Shown here: piece after piece, positions 1 to 8,680 of the stretch | Layout of the letters: each line of letters opens with the position of its first letter | How positions within the stretch are numbered: position 1 is the first letter of the stretch | Source: an uncultured Oscillospiraceae bacterium | GTDB lineage: Bacteria; Bacillota; Clostridia; Oscillospirales; Oscillospiraceae | DNA: 64,000 nucleotides | Assembly (NCBI GenBank): GCA_934591845.1 | Contig: CAKTPO010000001.1 | Coordinates: forward strand, 186,001 to 250,000 | Direction: 5' to 3' | Translations under genes and position numbers: made by a program | The notes under the pieces: model-generated | What the model was told of the DNA's origin: nothing | Seen by the model: the letters and a program-made list of their open reading frames with translations, nothing else | Database searches by the model: none

Positions 1-815
1 ATAATCCACGCCGGTGTGGAGGCACCAGCCGTGATTCCAACATCAGTGATACCGGCGAAAAACGCGGGCTCCAGTTCGCTGGCATCGTCAACAAGAGCTA
101 CACGGTCGCAGTATTCCCGGCAAATCATAGCCAGGCGCAGGGTATTGGAGCTTTTGGCATCTCCAACAACCACCATAGCCTGACACCTGCGGCTCAATTG
201 GGCCGCTTCGGTTTGCCTATCTTCAGTCGCCTTACATATTGTATCAAAAATTTTCAAGTTAGTAAACTGTTTTTTTGCAAAATTTCTGCACGATTTCCAC
301 AAATTTTCAGTGGATGTAGTCTGGCAAACCATGCAAATTGGCAAGTCCGCATCAATTTGTTCTTCCTGAACCCATTTTTTTAGAGATTCTGCACTATCAA
401 AGACCTGACATTTGGTGCACCAGCCCGCAATTCCCTCCACCTCCGGGTGGGTAGGGGTGCCGATAATGATGGGAAGCCGTCCCTCCTGCTCTGCCTGACA
501 CACCAGGCCATGGATGCGTTTTACAAAGGGGCAGGTGGCATCTACGATTTCGGCGCCCTGCTGCTCCAAACGGTTATAAACCTCCCGGCCCACACCGTGG
601 GAGCGGATGATCACCGTATCGCCGGGACACGCCTGGCTGGGGTCGTCAATGACCCCTACCCCGGCCTGGTGGAAGGCCTGGACCACATGGCGGTTGTGGA
701 TGATGGGACCCAGTGTCACGGTACGCTTGCCCGCGGCGGCTGAGGACTGCACCAGTTCCACCGCCCGGTTGACCCCAAAGCAGAATCCGGCACTTTTGGC
801 TACCTGTACACTCAT
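1..815 (-). CDS. ispH: 4-hydroxy-3-methylbut-2-enyl diphosphate reductase (IspH), 3' end outside the window
   Basis: The last enzyme of the MEP isoprenoid pathway; it reduces HMBPP to IPP and DMAPP with a [4Fe-4S] cluster. The frame is open from the ATG at 815 to the window edge (about 271 residues). The three cluster cysteines are visible at C12 (AGFCFGV), C95 (VDATCPFV) and C194 (DTICKAT); H40, H123 and E125 (PTHPEV) match the substrate-binding residues. Near the edge VVVGDAKSSNTLRL and GITAGASTP complete the enzyme core. The ATG overlaps the cmk stop (ATGA). In many Clostridia the protein continues into S1 RNA-binding repeats; the window ends too early to tell whether that holds here. Confidence 0.95.
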   Translation of the reverse strand, partial: MSVQVAKSAGFCFGVNRAVELVQSSAAAGKRTVTLGPIIHNRHVVQAFHQAGVGVIDDPSQACPGDTVIIRSHGVGREVYNRLEQQGAEIVDATCPFVKRIHGLVCQAEQEGRLPIIIGTPTHPEVEGIAGWCTKCQVFDSAESLKKWVQEEQIDADLPICMVCQTTSTENLWKSCRNFAKKQFTNLKIFDTICKATEDRQTEAAQLSRRCQAMVVVGDAKSSNTLRLAMICREYCDRVALVDDASELEPAFFAGITDVGITAGASTPAWI

Positions 816-1492
816 TTGGCAAGCTTCTCCTCAATGATTTTCCGAATGGCCGCCACAGATTCTTCCAGGTTCAGATTGGAAGTATCCACCTTTACGGAAT
901 CCCGGCACATTTTAAGAGGCGCGATCTCCCGGTGGGTATCCTGGTAGTCCCGCTGCTGGATTTCCTTGAGGATCTGGGCATACTGGGCTTTCTGGCCCTT
1001 TTCCTGCAATTCCTTGCACCGGCGTTCCGCCCGGACCTCCGGGGAGGCGGTGAGGAAAATCTTCACGGTGGCCTTGGGAAGCACCACAGTGCCGATGTCC
1101 CGGCCATCCATCACCACGTCATAATTCCTGGCCATATCCCGCTGCATATCCAGCAGTACCTCCCGCACCACCGCATGAGCGGAGATCAGGCTGGCTTTCT
1201 GGGAAATGTCCTGGGTGCGGATGTCCTGGGTCACGTCCATGCCGTTCATAATCATGTGCTGCAAGCCGTCCTCATCATACTCGATGCCGATGGTCAGCTC
1301 GTCAATGTAGCGGTTTACCCCGTCCACATCCTTGGGGCTTACACCCCACAAATCCATAAAGTAGGCCACGGTGCGGTAAATGGCCCCGGTATCCACATAG
1401 CGGTACCCCAGTTCCGCTGCCAGACGGCGGGCAATGGTGCTCTTTCCGGCACCGGCAGGGCCATCAATGGCCACAGAAATCTTTTTCTCCAT
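812..1492 (-). CDS. cmk: Cytidylate kinase
   Basis: Phosphorylates CMP and dCMP to the diphosphates. The protein is 226 residues, normal for the family. A P-loop GPAGAGKST lies at residues 10-18, followed by RYVDTGAIYR (NMP-binding) and MDGRDIGTVVLP, typical Cmk motifs. I chose the ATG at 1492 because GAGG stands six bases before it; an in-frame ATG four codons upstream (1504) has no such site. It follows the sigma paralogue by 24 bases and overlaps ispH, so cmk and ispH are probably read from the dnaG operon. The cmk-ispH pairing is common in Clostridia. Confidence 0.95.
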   Translation of the reverse strand: MEKKISVAIDGPAGAGKSTIARRLAAELGYRYVDTGAIYRTVAYFMDLWGVSPKDVDGVNRYIDELTIGIEYDEDGLQHMIMNGMDVTQDIRTQDISQKASLISAHAVVREVLLDMQRDMARNYDVVMDGRDIGTVVLPKATVKIFLTASPEVRAERRCKELQEKGQKAQYAQILKEIQQRDYQDTHREIAPLKMCRDSVKVDTSNLNLEESVAAIRKIIEEKLAK

Positions 1493-1516
1493 TGGTTTCC
1501 TCATTTCCCGGCCTTC

Positions 1517-2560
1517 TCAGCCGCTATTTTTCTCGTTTCTCAGCAGTGCCAGAGCCGCCGCCTCCCGGCGGTTGACCTCGCTGACCGTCAGGCCCAGCTT
1601 CTTTCCGGTTTCCTCCGGACTCAGGGGCAGCCCCTGTTCCAGACCGAAGCGCAATGTCAGAAGTTTGGCATCCTCCTCCGGCAGCACGCTGAGCAGCTCC
1701 ATAATGCGGCTGCGCATCTGGAAATAAGCGGTGTCCTCCACCGCCTGGTTTTCCTCCTCCGGGGTCTCCTCCCGGGGTTCTGCCGTGGCCCGTTCCAGCA
1801 TTCTGGCATCTTCCAGCACACGGCGAACAGTCCCCGCATCCTCCGGAGTCATATGCATTTCCCAGGCGATCTCCTCCAGGGTCGGGTTTCTGCCCAACTC
1901 GGAAAGCAGCCGTTCATCCACCGCCCGGTAGTCTTCCAGGGCCTGACGCATTTTCTGGCCAACGCCCCGTTCCCGGGCCTGCATGGTCACGGCCCGGGCC
2001 ATGGCACCCCGGATCTTCCGGTCCCGGGTTTCCATGTAATGGGCCGGGTCCTGGGAAATGGTCTGCCACAGGGCAAGGCCGCCCTCCTGAATCAAATCCA
2101 GCAGCAGCACCCCGTAGCCTGTAAACTCCGGAGCGATCTGAGTAGCCCGAAGCATCCCCAGGTGCATCAGCTGTTCCGCAGCGCCCACATCTCCCTGGGC
2201 TGCGTTTTCTAAAAGCACCTCTTCTCCCACATTGGGCGTAAGGCTTTTGATTTCCTCCAAATACAGCCGCAGCGGATCGTTATTGCCCAACTCCGAAACA
2301 TCCAGACCCTTTTCCGCCAACTCCGCCTCCTGCTTTAGCCGCAGAGCAGCTTGACCGGAAAACTGTCTGTGGGGAAGTCCCGTCAAATCTAAAATCAGCC
2401 CCTGTTCTTCCAGAGCGGCGAAAGCATCCTCCACCGCCTCCTCGGTTTCCTCCTCCAAAAGGGTCAGAAAATGGGCAGCGTTGATCCGGTCTCCCGGCAG
2501 CTTTCCTGACAGGAACCGCTCCCAGGGACGCTCCTCAAAGGATACATCCAAATCAATCAT
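1517..2560 (-). CDS. Degenerate sigma-70 paralogue with region-1.1-like N-terminus
   Basis: A 347-residue protein clearly related to primary sigma factors but altered. Residues 20-60 resemble sigma region 1.1 (a helical domain ending [10 protein letters not shown]). Residues 94-107 match region 1.2 ([13 protein letters not shown]). Residues 151-166 keep region 2.2 (LLLDLIQEG), the surface that binds the beta' coiled coil. Residues 175-197 align with regions 2.3-2.4, but the WWIRQAITRA signature has become [10 protein letters not shown], so the melting tryptophans and the -10-reading Gln and Thr are gone. A region 3-like stretch (205-245) and region 4.1 (285-320) remain, while the region 4.2 recognition helix is weak. 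The ATG overlaps the upstream sigma stop (ATGA), implying translational coupling. It probably binds core polymerase without reading a promoter; that role is inference. Confidence 0.85.
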   Translation of the reverse strand: MIDLDVSFEERPWERFLSGKLPGDRINAAHFLTLLEEETEEAVEDAFAALEEQGLILDLTGLPHRQFSGQAALRLKQEAELAEKGLDVSELGNNDPLRLYLEEIKSLTPNVGEEVLLENAAQGDVGAAEQLMHLGMLRATQIAPEFTGYGVLLLDLIQEGGLALWQTISQDPAHYMETRDRKIRGAMARAVTMQARERGVGQKMRQALEDYRAVDERLLSELGRNPTLEEIAWEMHMTPEDAGTVRRVLEDARMLERATAEPREETPEEENQAVEDTAYFQMRSRIMELLSVLPEEDAKLLTLRFGLEQGLPLSPEETGKKLGLTVSEVNRREAAALALLRNEKNSG

Positions 2561-3429
2561 TCCAAAAAGTCCTCCAATCCCATGCTGGTACCCATGGCCT
2601 GTAATTTTTCCATGGCCTGCTTTTCCACCTGGCGCACCCGTTCCTTGGAAATGCCCAGCTGCTGGCCGATCTCCTCCAGGGAATGGCACACCCCGTCTTC
2701 CATGCCAAAATGCAGCCGCAGAATGATCTGCTGCCGAGGGGTCAGGTCTGACAGGAGTTTGTCCATCATGTCGGTCATTTCCTTGCGCACCAACTCCTCC
2801 TGGGGCTGGGGGGCTTCCATATCTTCCAGAAGATTTCCCAGAGTTCCCTTGTCCCCGTCGCCGGTGGGAACATCCAAAGAGCAGATGTCCGGAGAAAGCT
2901 GCAGCAGTTCTTCCACCTTTTCTTTCGGCATATCCACCCGGGCGGCGATTTCCTCTGCCGTGGGCTCTGTGCCGTTTTGCTGGCGCAGATAGGAACTGGC
3001 CGCCTGGATTTTCCGCATCCGCTCAGCCGTATGCACCGGCACCCGGATGGTTCCCGCATGGTTTAGCAGGCACCTGGTAACGCCTTGACGGATCCACTTG
3101 GTTGCGTATGTAGAAAAACGGTAATCCCGGGTATAGTCAAATTTTTTTGCCGCCACCAAAAGGCCAATGCTGCCCTCCTGAATCAGATCCAGCAGCGGTA
3201 CACCACGGCCTGTATACTCCTTGGCAATGGATACCACCAGGCGGAGATTGGAATTGACCATTTTCCGAATGGCTTCCTCGTCTCCCTGGGCGCAGCGGCG
3301 GGCCAAATCCTTTTCTTCCTCCGGGGTCAGTCGGGGGTAGCTGCGGATTTCCTGAAGGTACTGGCGAATATCGTCTTCATCCCCCGGCACAGGAACGGCC
3401 TGGGGCTGCTTTTCTTCCAGTTCTGTCAT
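2557..3429 (-). CDS. sigA: Primary-type RNA polymerase sigma factor lacking region 1.1
   Basis: A 290-residue sigma-70 protein encoded directly after dnaG, the usual place of sigA in Firmicutes. Region 1.2 (residues 19-34), region 2 (60-130, with [12 protein letters not shown] and [12 protein letters not shown]), region 3, and region 4 (about 220-280, with [20 protein letters not shown]) are all present. It is about 80 residues shorter than Bacillus SigA because the acidic region 1.1 is missing. In region 2.4 the -10-reading Q115 and T118 are kept, but the first of the two melting tryptophans is Lys (K111-W112). It starts in an ATGA overlap with dnaG and ends in one with the degenerate paralogue. 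Whether it is the housekeeping sigma or a second primary-like factor cannot be settled from the window. Confidence 0.88.
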   Translation of the reverse strand: MTELEEKQPQAVPVPGDEDDIRQYLQEIRSYPRLTPEEEKDLARRCAQGDEEAIRKMVNSNLRLVVSIAKEYTGRGVPLLDLIQEGSIGLLVAAKKFDYTRDYRFSTYATKWIRQGVTRCLLNHAGTIRVPVHTAERMRKIQAASSYLRQQNGTEPTAEEIAARVDMPKEKVEELLQLSPDICSLDVPTGDGDKGTLGNLLEDMEAPQPQEELVRKEMTDMMDKLLSDLTPRQQIILRLHFGMEDGVCHSLEEIGQQLGISKERVRQVEKQAMEKLQAMGTSMGLEDFLE

Positions 3430-5171
3430 GCTTTTATCCCTTTACTTTCCTGAAGTTTCCGCCGCAGTGCCAGAAGGTCGTCATCCGACTGGGCGGTTTT
3501 GAACTGATGGGTCTGCCGAATGACGGAAATGCTGTCCCGCATGGCCTGATCCGACACCGGGCCCTGATGTCTTTGGAGAATGCCCGCCACATGGGCCATT
3601 TCCTCCGCTGTAAAATCCGTAAGCCCCGCCAGATTGGGGGCCATCCCCTGCTTTACCTGGTCTCGAAGCTGGGCAAATACCTTTCCCAGCAGCGGCGCAG
3701 AAAAGGTTTCCGGCAAAAGGCCCTGGGCCTGGTCCATCATGGCAGGGTCCCGCAGACACAGGGCAATGACTGTTTCTTCTGCCATGGCGGATTTTACATT
3801 GTCATAGTGAAAAGCCTTTGTTTTGGGCTGGGCGGAAACCGCCGGGGCCAGATCCACCCGTTCCTGCTTTCGCTTTTCCCGGGCTACCCGGCGTTTGAAA
3901 GCCTTGTTCAGTTCCAGCTTCATGGCCTCCACGGAAATACCGGCAGCCTCCGCCACCCGGGTACCGTAAACCTCCCGCTGGACGGCACTTCCCAGGCTGC
4001 TTAAAAACTCCGCCGCTTCCCCGATAAACTGCACTCGGTCTTCGTCCTGGGTCAGATCATACTTTCTCTGGATGGTGCGCAGCTGGTATTCCACCCGGTT
4101 GGAGGATTCCTCCATGAGAAGCTTAAACCGGTCCGCCCCGAATTTTTTTAAGAATTCATCCGGGTCCTTGGCATCCCGCATTTGCAGAACCTTTACTTGC
4201 AGCCCTGCCTTTTCAAGCATGGGAATGGCCCGGCGGGTGGCGTTCTGACCGGCGTTGTCTCCATCGTAAATGAGGGTCACCTGGTCTGTGTATCGGGAGA
4301 GAAGTACCGCATGTTCCTCCGTCAAAGAGGTGCCTAAGGAGGCCACGGCACAGTCAAATCCGTATTGGTGCAGGGCAATGGCATCCATATACCCCTCCAC
4401 CAAAATCAGCCCCTCCATCTTTGTTTTCTTGGCGATATTCAGGGCAAAAAGATTCTTTCTCTTGTTAAAAATCAGGGTTTCCGGGGAGTTTAAGTATTTG
4501 GGGGTGGAGTCATCCATGACCCGACCGCCAAAGCCGATGACATTTCCCCGGACATCGATGATGGGAAACATGAGCCGGTTCCGGAACCGGTCGTAGATAT
4601 TGCCGTTTTTCTGGGAGACGGATGCCAGCCCCGCCTCCTTTAGTTCCTCATCCGTATAGCCCTTGGCCCGCATGGCATCGCACAGGCTCCCCCAACTGTT
4701 GGGAGCAAAGCCAATGCCAAACCTTGTTAAAGTTCCCTTGGTCATGCCCCGTTTTTGGGCATAGGCCAGACCTTCCGCACCGGCAGGAGCATAGAGCTGG
4801 GAGACAAAGAACCGGGCTGCCTCTTTGGAAAGGGCCCAGAGCCGTTCCTGCTTGTGGTAGCGGCTCTCATACTGGGCATCCTCCGGCACTTCCATTCCCG
4901 CCCGACGGGCCAAGGCCCGGACGGCATCGGGGTAGCTCAGGCCCTCGATCTCCATCTCAAAATTAATGACACTGCCGCCCTTATGACAGCCGAAGCAGTA
5001 GAAAATACCCTTGTCCGGCGCAACGGAAAAGGAAGCCGTTTTTTCCCCGTGGAAGGGACACAGGCCAAAGAGATTGGAGCCGGAACGTTTCAGATTGACA
5101 TACTGGCCCACCACTTCCTCAATGGGATTTCTGGCCGCCAGTTCATCCAAAAATGCCGGTGGAAAAGGCAT
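3426..5171 (-). CDS. dnaG: DNA primase
   Basis: Makes RNA primers at the replication fork. The 581-residue protein has the N-terminal CHC2 zinc ribbon (C38, H41, C59, C62), a central Toprim domain ([10 protein letters not shown] and [11 protein letters not shown], carrying the metal-binding acidic residues), and a C-terminal helicase-interaction region. The chosen ATG at 5171 is preceded by AAAGGAGG at nine bases; an earlier in-frame ATG at 5201 lacks a site. It heads the dnaG-sigma-sigma paralogue set joined by four-base overlaps, about 90 bases after dgt. Confidence 0.97.
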   Translation of the reverse strand: MPFPPAFLDELAARNPIEEVVGQYVNLKRSGSNLFGLCPFHGEKTASFSVAPDKGIFYCFGCHKGGSVINFEMEIEGLSYPDAVRALARRAGMEVPEDAQYESRYHKQERLWALSKEAARFFVSQLYAPAGAEGLAYAQKRGMTKGTLTRFGIGFAPNSWGSLCDAMRAKGYTDEELKEAGLASVSQKNGNIYDRFRNRLMFPIIDVRGNVIGFGGRVMDDSTPKYLNSPETLIFNKRKNLFALNIAKKTKMEGLILVEGYMDAIALHQYGFDCAVASLGTSLTEEHAVLLSRYTDQVTLIYDGDNAGQNATRRAIPMLEKAGLQVKVLQMRDAKDPDEFLKKFGADRFKLLMEESSNRVEYQLRTIQRKYDLTQDEDRVQFIGEAAEFLSSLGSAVQREVYGTRVAEAAGISVEAMKLELNKAFKRRVAREKRKQERVDLAPAVSAQPKTKAFHYDNVKSAMAEETVIALCLRDPAMMDQAQGLLPETFSAPLLGKVFAQLRDQVKQGMAPNLAGLTDFTAEEMAHVAGILQRHQGPVSDQAMRDSISVIRQTHQFKTAQSDDDLLALRRKLQESKGIKA

Positions 5172-5251
5172 TGGGGGTCCCCTCCTTTCTTCGTTTTCCA
5201 TTTCGGGCGTTTGGCCATCATTTGGCCGCTCCCCCGGTAACTTTACCTTTC

Positions 5252-5280
5252 ATTATAACACATTATCCCCGGACATTCCA
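5252..5280 (-). promoter_or_regulatory. Possible promoter for the dnaG-sigma operon
   Basis: A perfect -10 TATAAT (5252-5257, read on the minus strand) lies 17 bases from a weak -35 TGGAAT (5275-5280). It overlaps the 3' end of dgt and sits about 80 bases before the dnaG start. The -35 is poor, so confidence is moderate. Confidence 0.4.
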
Positions 5281-6276
5281 GCCACTGGGGACAAAAAGTT
5301 CTGTGAATTTTCCCACGGCGTAATTATCGGTCATTCCGGCGATATAGTCACAAACCGTGCGGCCCAGGCCCTCGAAACTCAACTGGGGCTGAAAATCCTC
5401 CGGCAGGCACTCCGGATGCGCCACATAATAGCCGTAGAGCATTTTAAGCAGATCCTTTGCCTTGGTCTCCTCCCCTTTTGCCACGGGATTCCGGTAGACC
5501 CGCTCAAACATAAAGCTGCGCAGGTCTTGGAGTGCCTGTTGGATATTGGGGGTCATGCAGATAGCCCCGGCCTCCCGGGAGACCCGGATGGTATCACAGA
5601 CCAGGGTATTGATCCGGTCCCGCTGATTGTCGCCCAAAATGGCTACAATATCCCGGGGAATGTCCTCCGGGGTCAGAATGCCCGCCCGGATGGCATCATC
5701 AATATCGTGGTTCACATAGGCAATCTGGTCCGACCGCCGGACGATCTGCCCTTCCAGAGTTTTGGGAACCTGGGGTCCTGTATGGCCCAGGATGCCCAGC
5801 CGGACCTCATGGCACAGGTTCAGGCCCATGCCGTCCTTTTCCAGCACATCCACCACCCGCAGACTTTGCTCATTGTGACGGAAAGGTCTACCCCAACACT
5901 CGGTCAGTGCCGCCTCTCCGGCGTGGCCGAAAGGAGTGTGACCCAGGTCGTGGCCCATGGCGATGGCCTCGGCCAAATCCTCGTTCAGCCCCAGGGCCCG
6001 GGTGATGGTTTTGGCGATACGGGTAACTTCCAGGGTATGGGTCATGCGGGTGCGGTAGTGATCTCCCTCGGGGTTCAGAAAAACCTGGGTTTTGTGCATC
6101 AGCCGCCGGAAAGACTTGCTATGGACAATGCGGTCCGTATCCCGCTGGTAGCAGGTCCGCACATCCTCCTCCCGTTCCGGCTCAACCCTGGGTCTGCCGG
6201 CAGAGCAGTCCGAAAAGGCCGCCAAAGGATTCAGCCTCTTGTGTTCCAACCGTTCCAGTTCTTCCCGTACCGTCAT
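5263..6276 (-). CDS. dgt: dGTPase-like HD-domain phosphohydrolase
   Basis: Predicted deoxynucleoside-triphosphate triphosphohydrolase of the short Firmicute class; it would cleave dGTP (or other dNTPs) to the nucleoside and triphosphate. The 337-residue protein shows the HD metal site spread over RTRMTHTLEV, GHDLGHTPFGH and the later DQIAYVNHDIDDA, plus the N-terminal CYQRDTDRIVHSKSFRRL typical of the family. The ATG at 6276 has AAAAGGAG eight bases upstream; a GTG at 6285 is less likely. It begins five bases after the yigZ stop, so it belongs to the hflX-yigZ-dgt run. Substrate preference cannot be read from sequence. Confidence 0.9.
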   Translation of the reverse strand: MTVREELERLEHKRLNPLAAFSDCSAGRPRVEPEREEDVRTCYQRDTDRIVHSKSFRRLMHKTQVFLNPEGDHYRTRMTHTLEVTRIAKTITRALGLNEDLAEAIAMGHDLGHTPFGHAGEAALTECWGRPFRHNEQSLRVVDVLEKDGMGLNLCHEVRLGILGHTGPQVPKTLEGQIVRRSDQIAYVNHDIDDAIRAGILTPEDIPRDIVAILGDNQRDRINTLVCDTIRVSREAGAICMTPNIQQALQDLRSFMFERVYRNPVAKGEETKAKDLLKMLYGYYVAHPECLPEDFQPQLSFEGLGRTVCDYIAGMTDNYAVGKFTELFVPSGWNVRG

Positions 6277-6281
6277 GGAAA

Positions 6282-6923
6282 TCACTCCTTTTCCGTTTGC
6301 TCTATGGGGAAAGCCCTGTATTCTGTCCCCAGTTCCATTGCTTCCACCCCGCCGCAGGTCATATCCTGCAAGTGGGTCAAAAAGTCCTGGGTGCGGGCTT
6401 CGGGAAACAGAAGCTCCAAATCAATTTCCGCACTGAACTCCGTTTTCCGGATCATGCCCTCATATTCCTCCACCGCCAGCTTGACCCGCTCGTAAAAGGG
6501 ATAAGGGCAAGGCAGATACAGCACCGTCCAGACCCGTTTCATGGATTTGCCTGCGGCATCTACGGCGATTTTGGCCCCTTTGGTATAGGCCCGAACCAAA
6601 CCGCCCGCCCCCAAAAGGATACCGCCAAAGTACCGGGTCACCACGCAGACCACGTTAAAAAGGCCCTCCCGCTGCAACACCTGCAGCATGGGCATTCCGG
6701 CGGTACCCCCCGGCTCTCCGTCATCGGAAAACCGGACGGCCCCGTCCCGCAGGATGTAGGCCCAGCAATTGTGGGTGGCATCGTAATGCTTCTTTTTCAT
6801 TTCCTGGATTTTTTCCAGGGCTTCTTCCTCGGTTTCCACCGGCCAAAGTCGGCCAATAAACCGGGATTTCTTTTCCGTAAATTCGTCTTCTCCAAAGCCG
6901 GTGGGGACCATATATTCTTCCAC
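6282..6923 (-). CDS. yigZ: YigZ/IMPACT family protein
   Basis: A 213-residue member of the UPF0029/IMPACT family. The N-terminal Impact domain contains KKSRFIG, HNCWAYIL, FSDDGEPGGTAG and VTRYFGGILLGAGGLVRAY, a highly recognisable signature; a ferredoxin-like C-terminal domain follows. The eukaryotic relative binds GCN1; bacterial function is not firmly known, though a link to translation or ribosome rescue has been proposed. The start is a GTG at 6923 with AAAGGAG inside the end of hflX, only three bases after the hflX stop, which suggests coupled translation. Confidence 0.9.
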   Translation of the reverse strand: MEEYMVPTGFGEDEFTEKKSRFIGRLWPVETEEEALEKIQEMKKKHYDATHNCWAYILRDGAVRFSDDGEPGGTAGMPMLQVLQREGLFNVVCVVTRYFGGILLGAGGLVRAYTKGAKIAVDAAGKSMKRVWTVLYLPCPYPFYERVKLAVEEYEGMIRKTEFSAEIDLELLFPEARTQDFLTHLQDMTCGGVEAMELGTEYRAFPIEQTEKE

Positions 6924-6926
6924 GGC

Positions 6927-8192
6927 TCAAATCTCCTTTGTAACGTACTGTTTTAACCGCCCGTAGAAAATCTCATCCAGCACTGCTTCTACCTCGATGC
7001 CCTGGGCGGTATACTCTACTCGGTGGACCTTGGCCCCGCTGTGCAGTGCCTCCACCTGGCCGCCCATGGAATAGGGCAGACACAAAACCACATGATGGAG
7101 TGTTTTTCCCAGATTCTTTTCGATCAATGCCAGAAGCTGCTCCATTCCCTGACCCTTGGCGGCGGAAACCGCAATGACATTTTCCCCTGTAGGCAGTTCT
7201 TCCCGGCTTACCAGGTCGGCTTTATTATAGCAGTAGATCACCGGGGTACCGGGCTTTGCCAGGGTGGCGGTAAGCTTTTCCACCACCTCAATGTGGGCCT
7301 GCCGGTTGGGGTCAGAGGCATCGATCACATGCAGCAGCAGATCCGCATATTGCAGTTCTTCCAGAGTCGCCCGGAAGGCATCTACCAGGTGGTGAGGAAG
7401 CTTGGCGATAAAACCGACTGTATCGGATAAAATCACATCCAGATTGTCTGAAACTTTCAGCTGCCGGGAGGTGGTATCCAGGGTGTCAAAAAGCCGGTTG
7501 TTGGCGGGGATCCCGGTCCCGGTCAGCTGATTGAGCAGGGTGGATTTTCCGGCGTTGGTGTAGCCCACAATGGCTACCACCGGCACGGCGTTTTTCATGC
7601 GCCGCTCCCGCTGGACACCCCGAACCTGACGGACCTGGCTCAGCTCCGCTTCCAGCCGATTGATCCGTTCCCGGATGTGGCGGCGGTCACTTTCCAGCTT
7701 GGTTTCACCGGGGCCCCGGGTGCCGATGCCACCGCCCTGCCGGGAAAGGCTCTTGCCCATACCGGAGAGCCTTGGCAGCAGATACTTATACTGGGCCAGC
7801 TCCACTTGCAGGCGGCCCTCCCTGGTTTTGGCCCGCTGGGCGAAAATATCCATAATAAGGGCACTTCTATCCAGCACCGGCAGGCCGATGATTTCTTCCA
7901 GAGCCCGGATATTTCCCGGGGAAAGCTCGTTGTCGAAAATCACCATGGTGGCTTCCGTGGCCTCTGCCAGCATCCGCACCTCCTGGGCCTTGCCCTCGCC
8001 TATAAAGCTGTGGGGGTCGGGGTTGGGGCGGTTTTGGAGCATTTTCCCGGTGCAGAAGCCTCCGGCGGTTTCCAAAAGTGCTTCCAATTCCTCCAAAGAT
8101 TCATCTGTGGCGGTTTGCTCCTTTGTAAAACAGGCTGCGTTCAGCCCCACCAGTACGGCCCGCTCCTGTTTGGTTTCCTGCAATTGTTCCAT
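6927..8192 (-). CDS. hflX: GTPase HflX
   Basis: A ribosome-binding GTPase that splits stalled 70S/100S ribosomes during stress. The 421-residue protein has the N-terminal HflX domain (DPHSFIGEGKAQEV, GGGIGTRGPGETKLE) and a central G domain with G1 GYTNAGKSTL, G3 DTVGFI and G4 NKAD. The ATG at 8192 is chosen for the GGAGG six bases upstream; a long in-frame extension upstream lacks family similarity and crosses the promoter. It heads hflX-yigZ-dgt, with three-base and five-base gaps. Confidence 0.95.
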   Translation of the reverse strand: MEQLQETKQERAVLVGLNAACFTKEQTATDESLEELEALLETAGGFCTGKMLQNRPNPDPHSFIGEGKAQEVRMLAEATEATMVIFDNELSPGNIRALEEIIGLPVLDRSALIMDIFAQRAKTREGRLQVELAQYKYLLPRLSGMGKSLSRQGGGIGTRGPGETKLESDRRHIRERINRLEAELSQVRQVRGVQRERRMKNAVPVVAIVGYTNAGKSTLLNQLTGTGIPANNRLFDTLDTTSRQLKVSDNLDVILSDTVGFIAKLPHHLVDAFRATLEELQYADLLLHVIDASDPNRQAHIEVVEKLTATLAKPGTPVIYCYNKADLVSREELPTGENVIAVSAAKGQGMEQLLALIEKNLGKTLHHVVLCLPYSMGGQVEALHSGAKVHRVEYTAQGIEVEAVLDEIFYGRLKQYVTKEI

Positions 8193-8264
8193 ATGTTTCC
8201 TCCACTGCTTCACCATCCCCGGATTTTCTGTTTGGGATGTATTCGTCTGATTCTTTATACCAAA

Positions 8265-8294
8265 ATTATACCACAGCCGCCGGGTCTGGGGCAA
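8265..8294 (-). promoter_or_regulatory. Promoter for hflX
   Basis: Minus-strand -35 TTGCCC (8289-8294), 18-base spacer, perfect -10 TATAAT (8265-8270). It lies between the rpmE terminator and hflX. Confidence 0.6.
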
Positions 8295-8302
8295 CCAAAA
8301 AA

Positions 8303-8336
8303 TACAAAAAACCCGCACTACCAACGTAGTGCGGGT
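8303..8336 (-). terminator. Rho-independent terminator of rpmE
   Basis: Perfect 11-bp stem (8311-8321 with 8326-8336), four-base loop, followed on the minus strand by a T-run. It begins about 12 bases after the rpmE stop. Confidence 0.9.
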
Positions 8337-8347
8337 AATTGGGTTTC

Positions 8348-8548
8348 TTACTTCAGGCCGAAACGCTTGTTGAAGCGATCAACACGTCCACCGGTGTCAA
8401 CCAGCTTCTGCTTGCCGGTATAGAAAGGGTGGCACTTGGAGCAGATTTCAACACGAATGTCCTTCTTGGTAGAACCGGTCGTGATGACGTTACCACAGGC
8501 ACAGCGAATGGTGGTCTGTTCGTAGTTAGGATGGATACCTTCCTTCAT
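8348..8548 (-). CDS. rpmE: Ribosomal protein bL31, zinc-binding form
   Basis: A 66-residue large-subunit protein. It starts MKEGIHPNY and carries the cysteines CACGN and [14 protein letters not shown], the C+ (zinc-containing) version rather than the zinc-free paralogue. I placed the start at 8548, where GAGGTG precedes the ATG; upstream in-frame codons are not conserved. It is a single-gene unit with its own promoter and a strong terminator. Confidence 0.97.
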   Translation of the reverse strand: MKEGIHPNYEQTTIRCACGNVITTGSTKKDIRVEICSKCHPFYTGKQKLVDTGGRVDRFNKRFGLK

Positions 8549-8614
8549 TTCTTTCACCTCTTTCATATCAGTTAAAGGGCATAAATGCCCTAGCAATCCT
8601 CAAATCGCCTGAGT

Positions 8615-8643
8615 ATAATATCACAGGCATGAGGAAAATGCAA
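8615..8643 (-). promoter_or_regulatory. Promoter for rpmE
   Basis: Minus-strand -35 TTGCAT (8638-8643), 17-base spacer, -10 TATTAT (8615-8620), about 65 bases before the rpmE start. Confidence 0.65.
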
Positions 8644-8680
8644 GTGTTTTTTTGATTTTACCGAAAATTATTTTTACACC

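Noticed and set aside
8193..8324. Extended N-terminus for HflX
   Set aside because: It would run through the -10 of the hflX promoter and close to the rpmE terminator, and is not like other HflX proteins.
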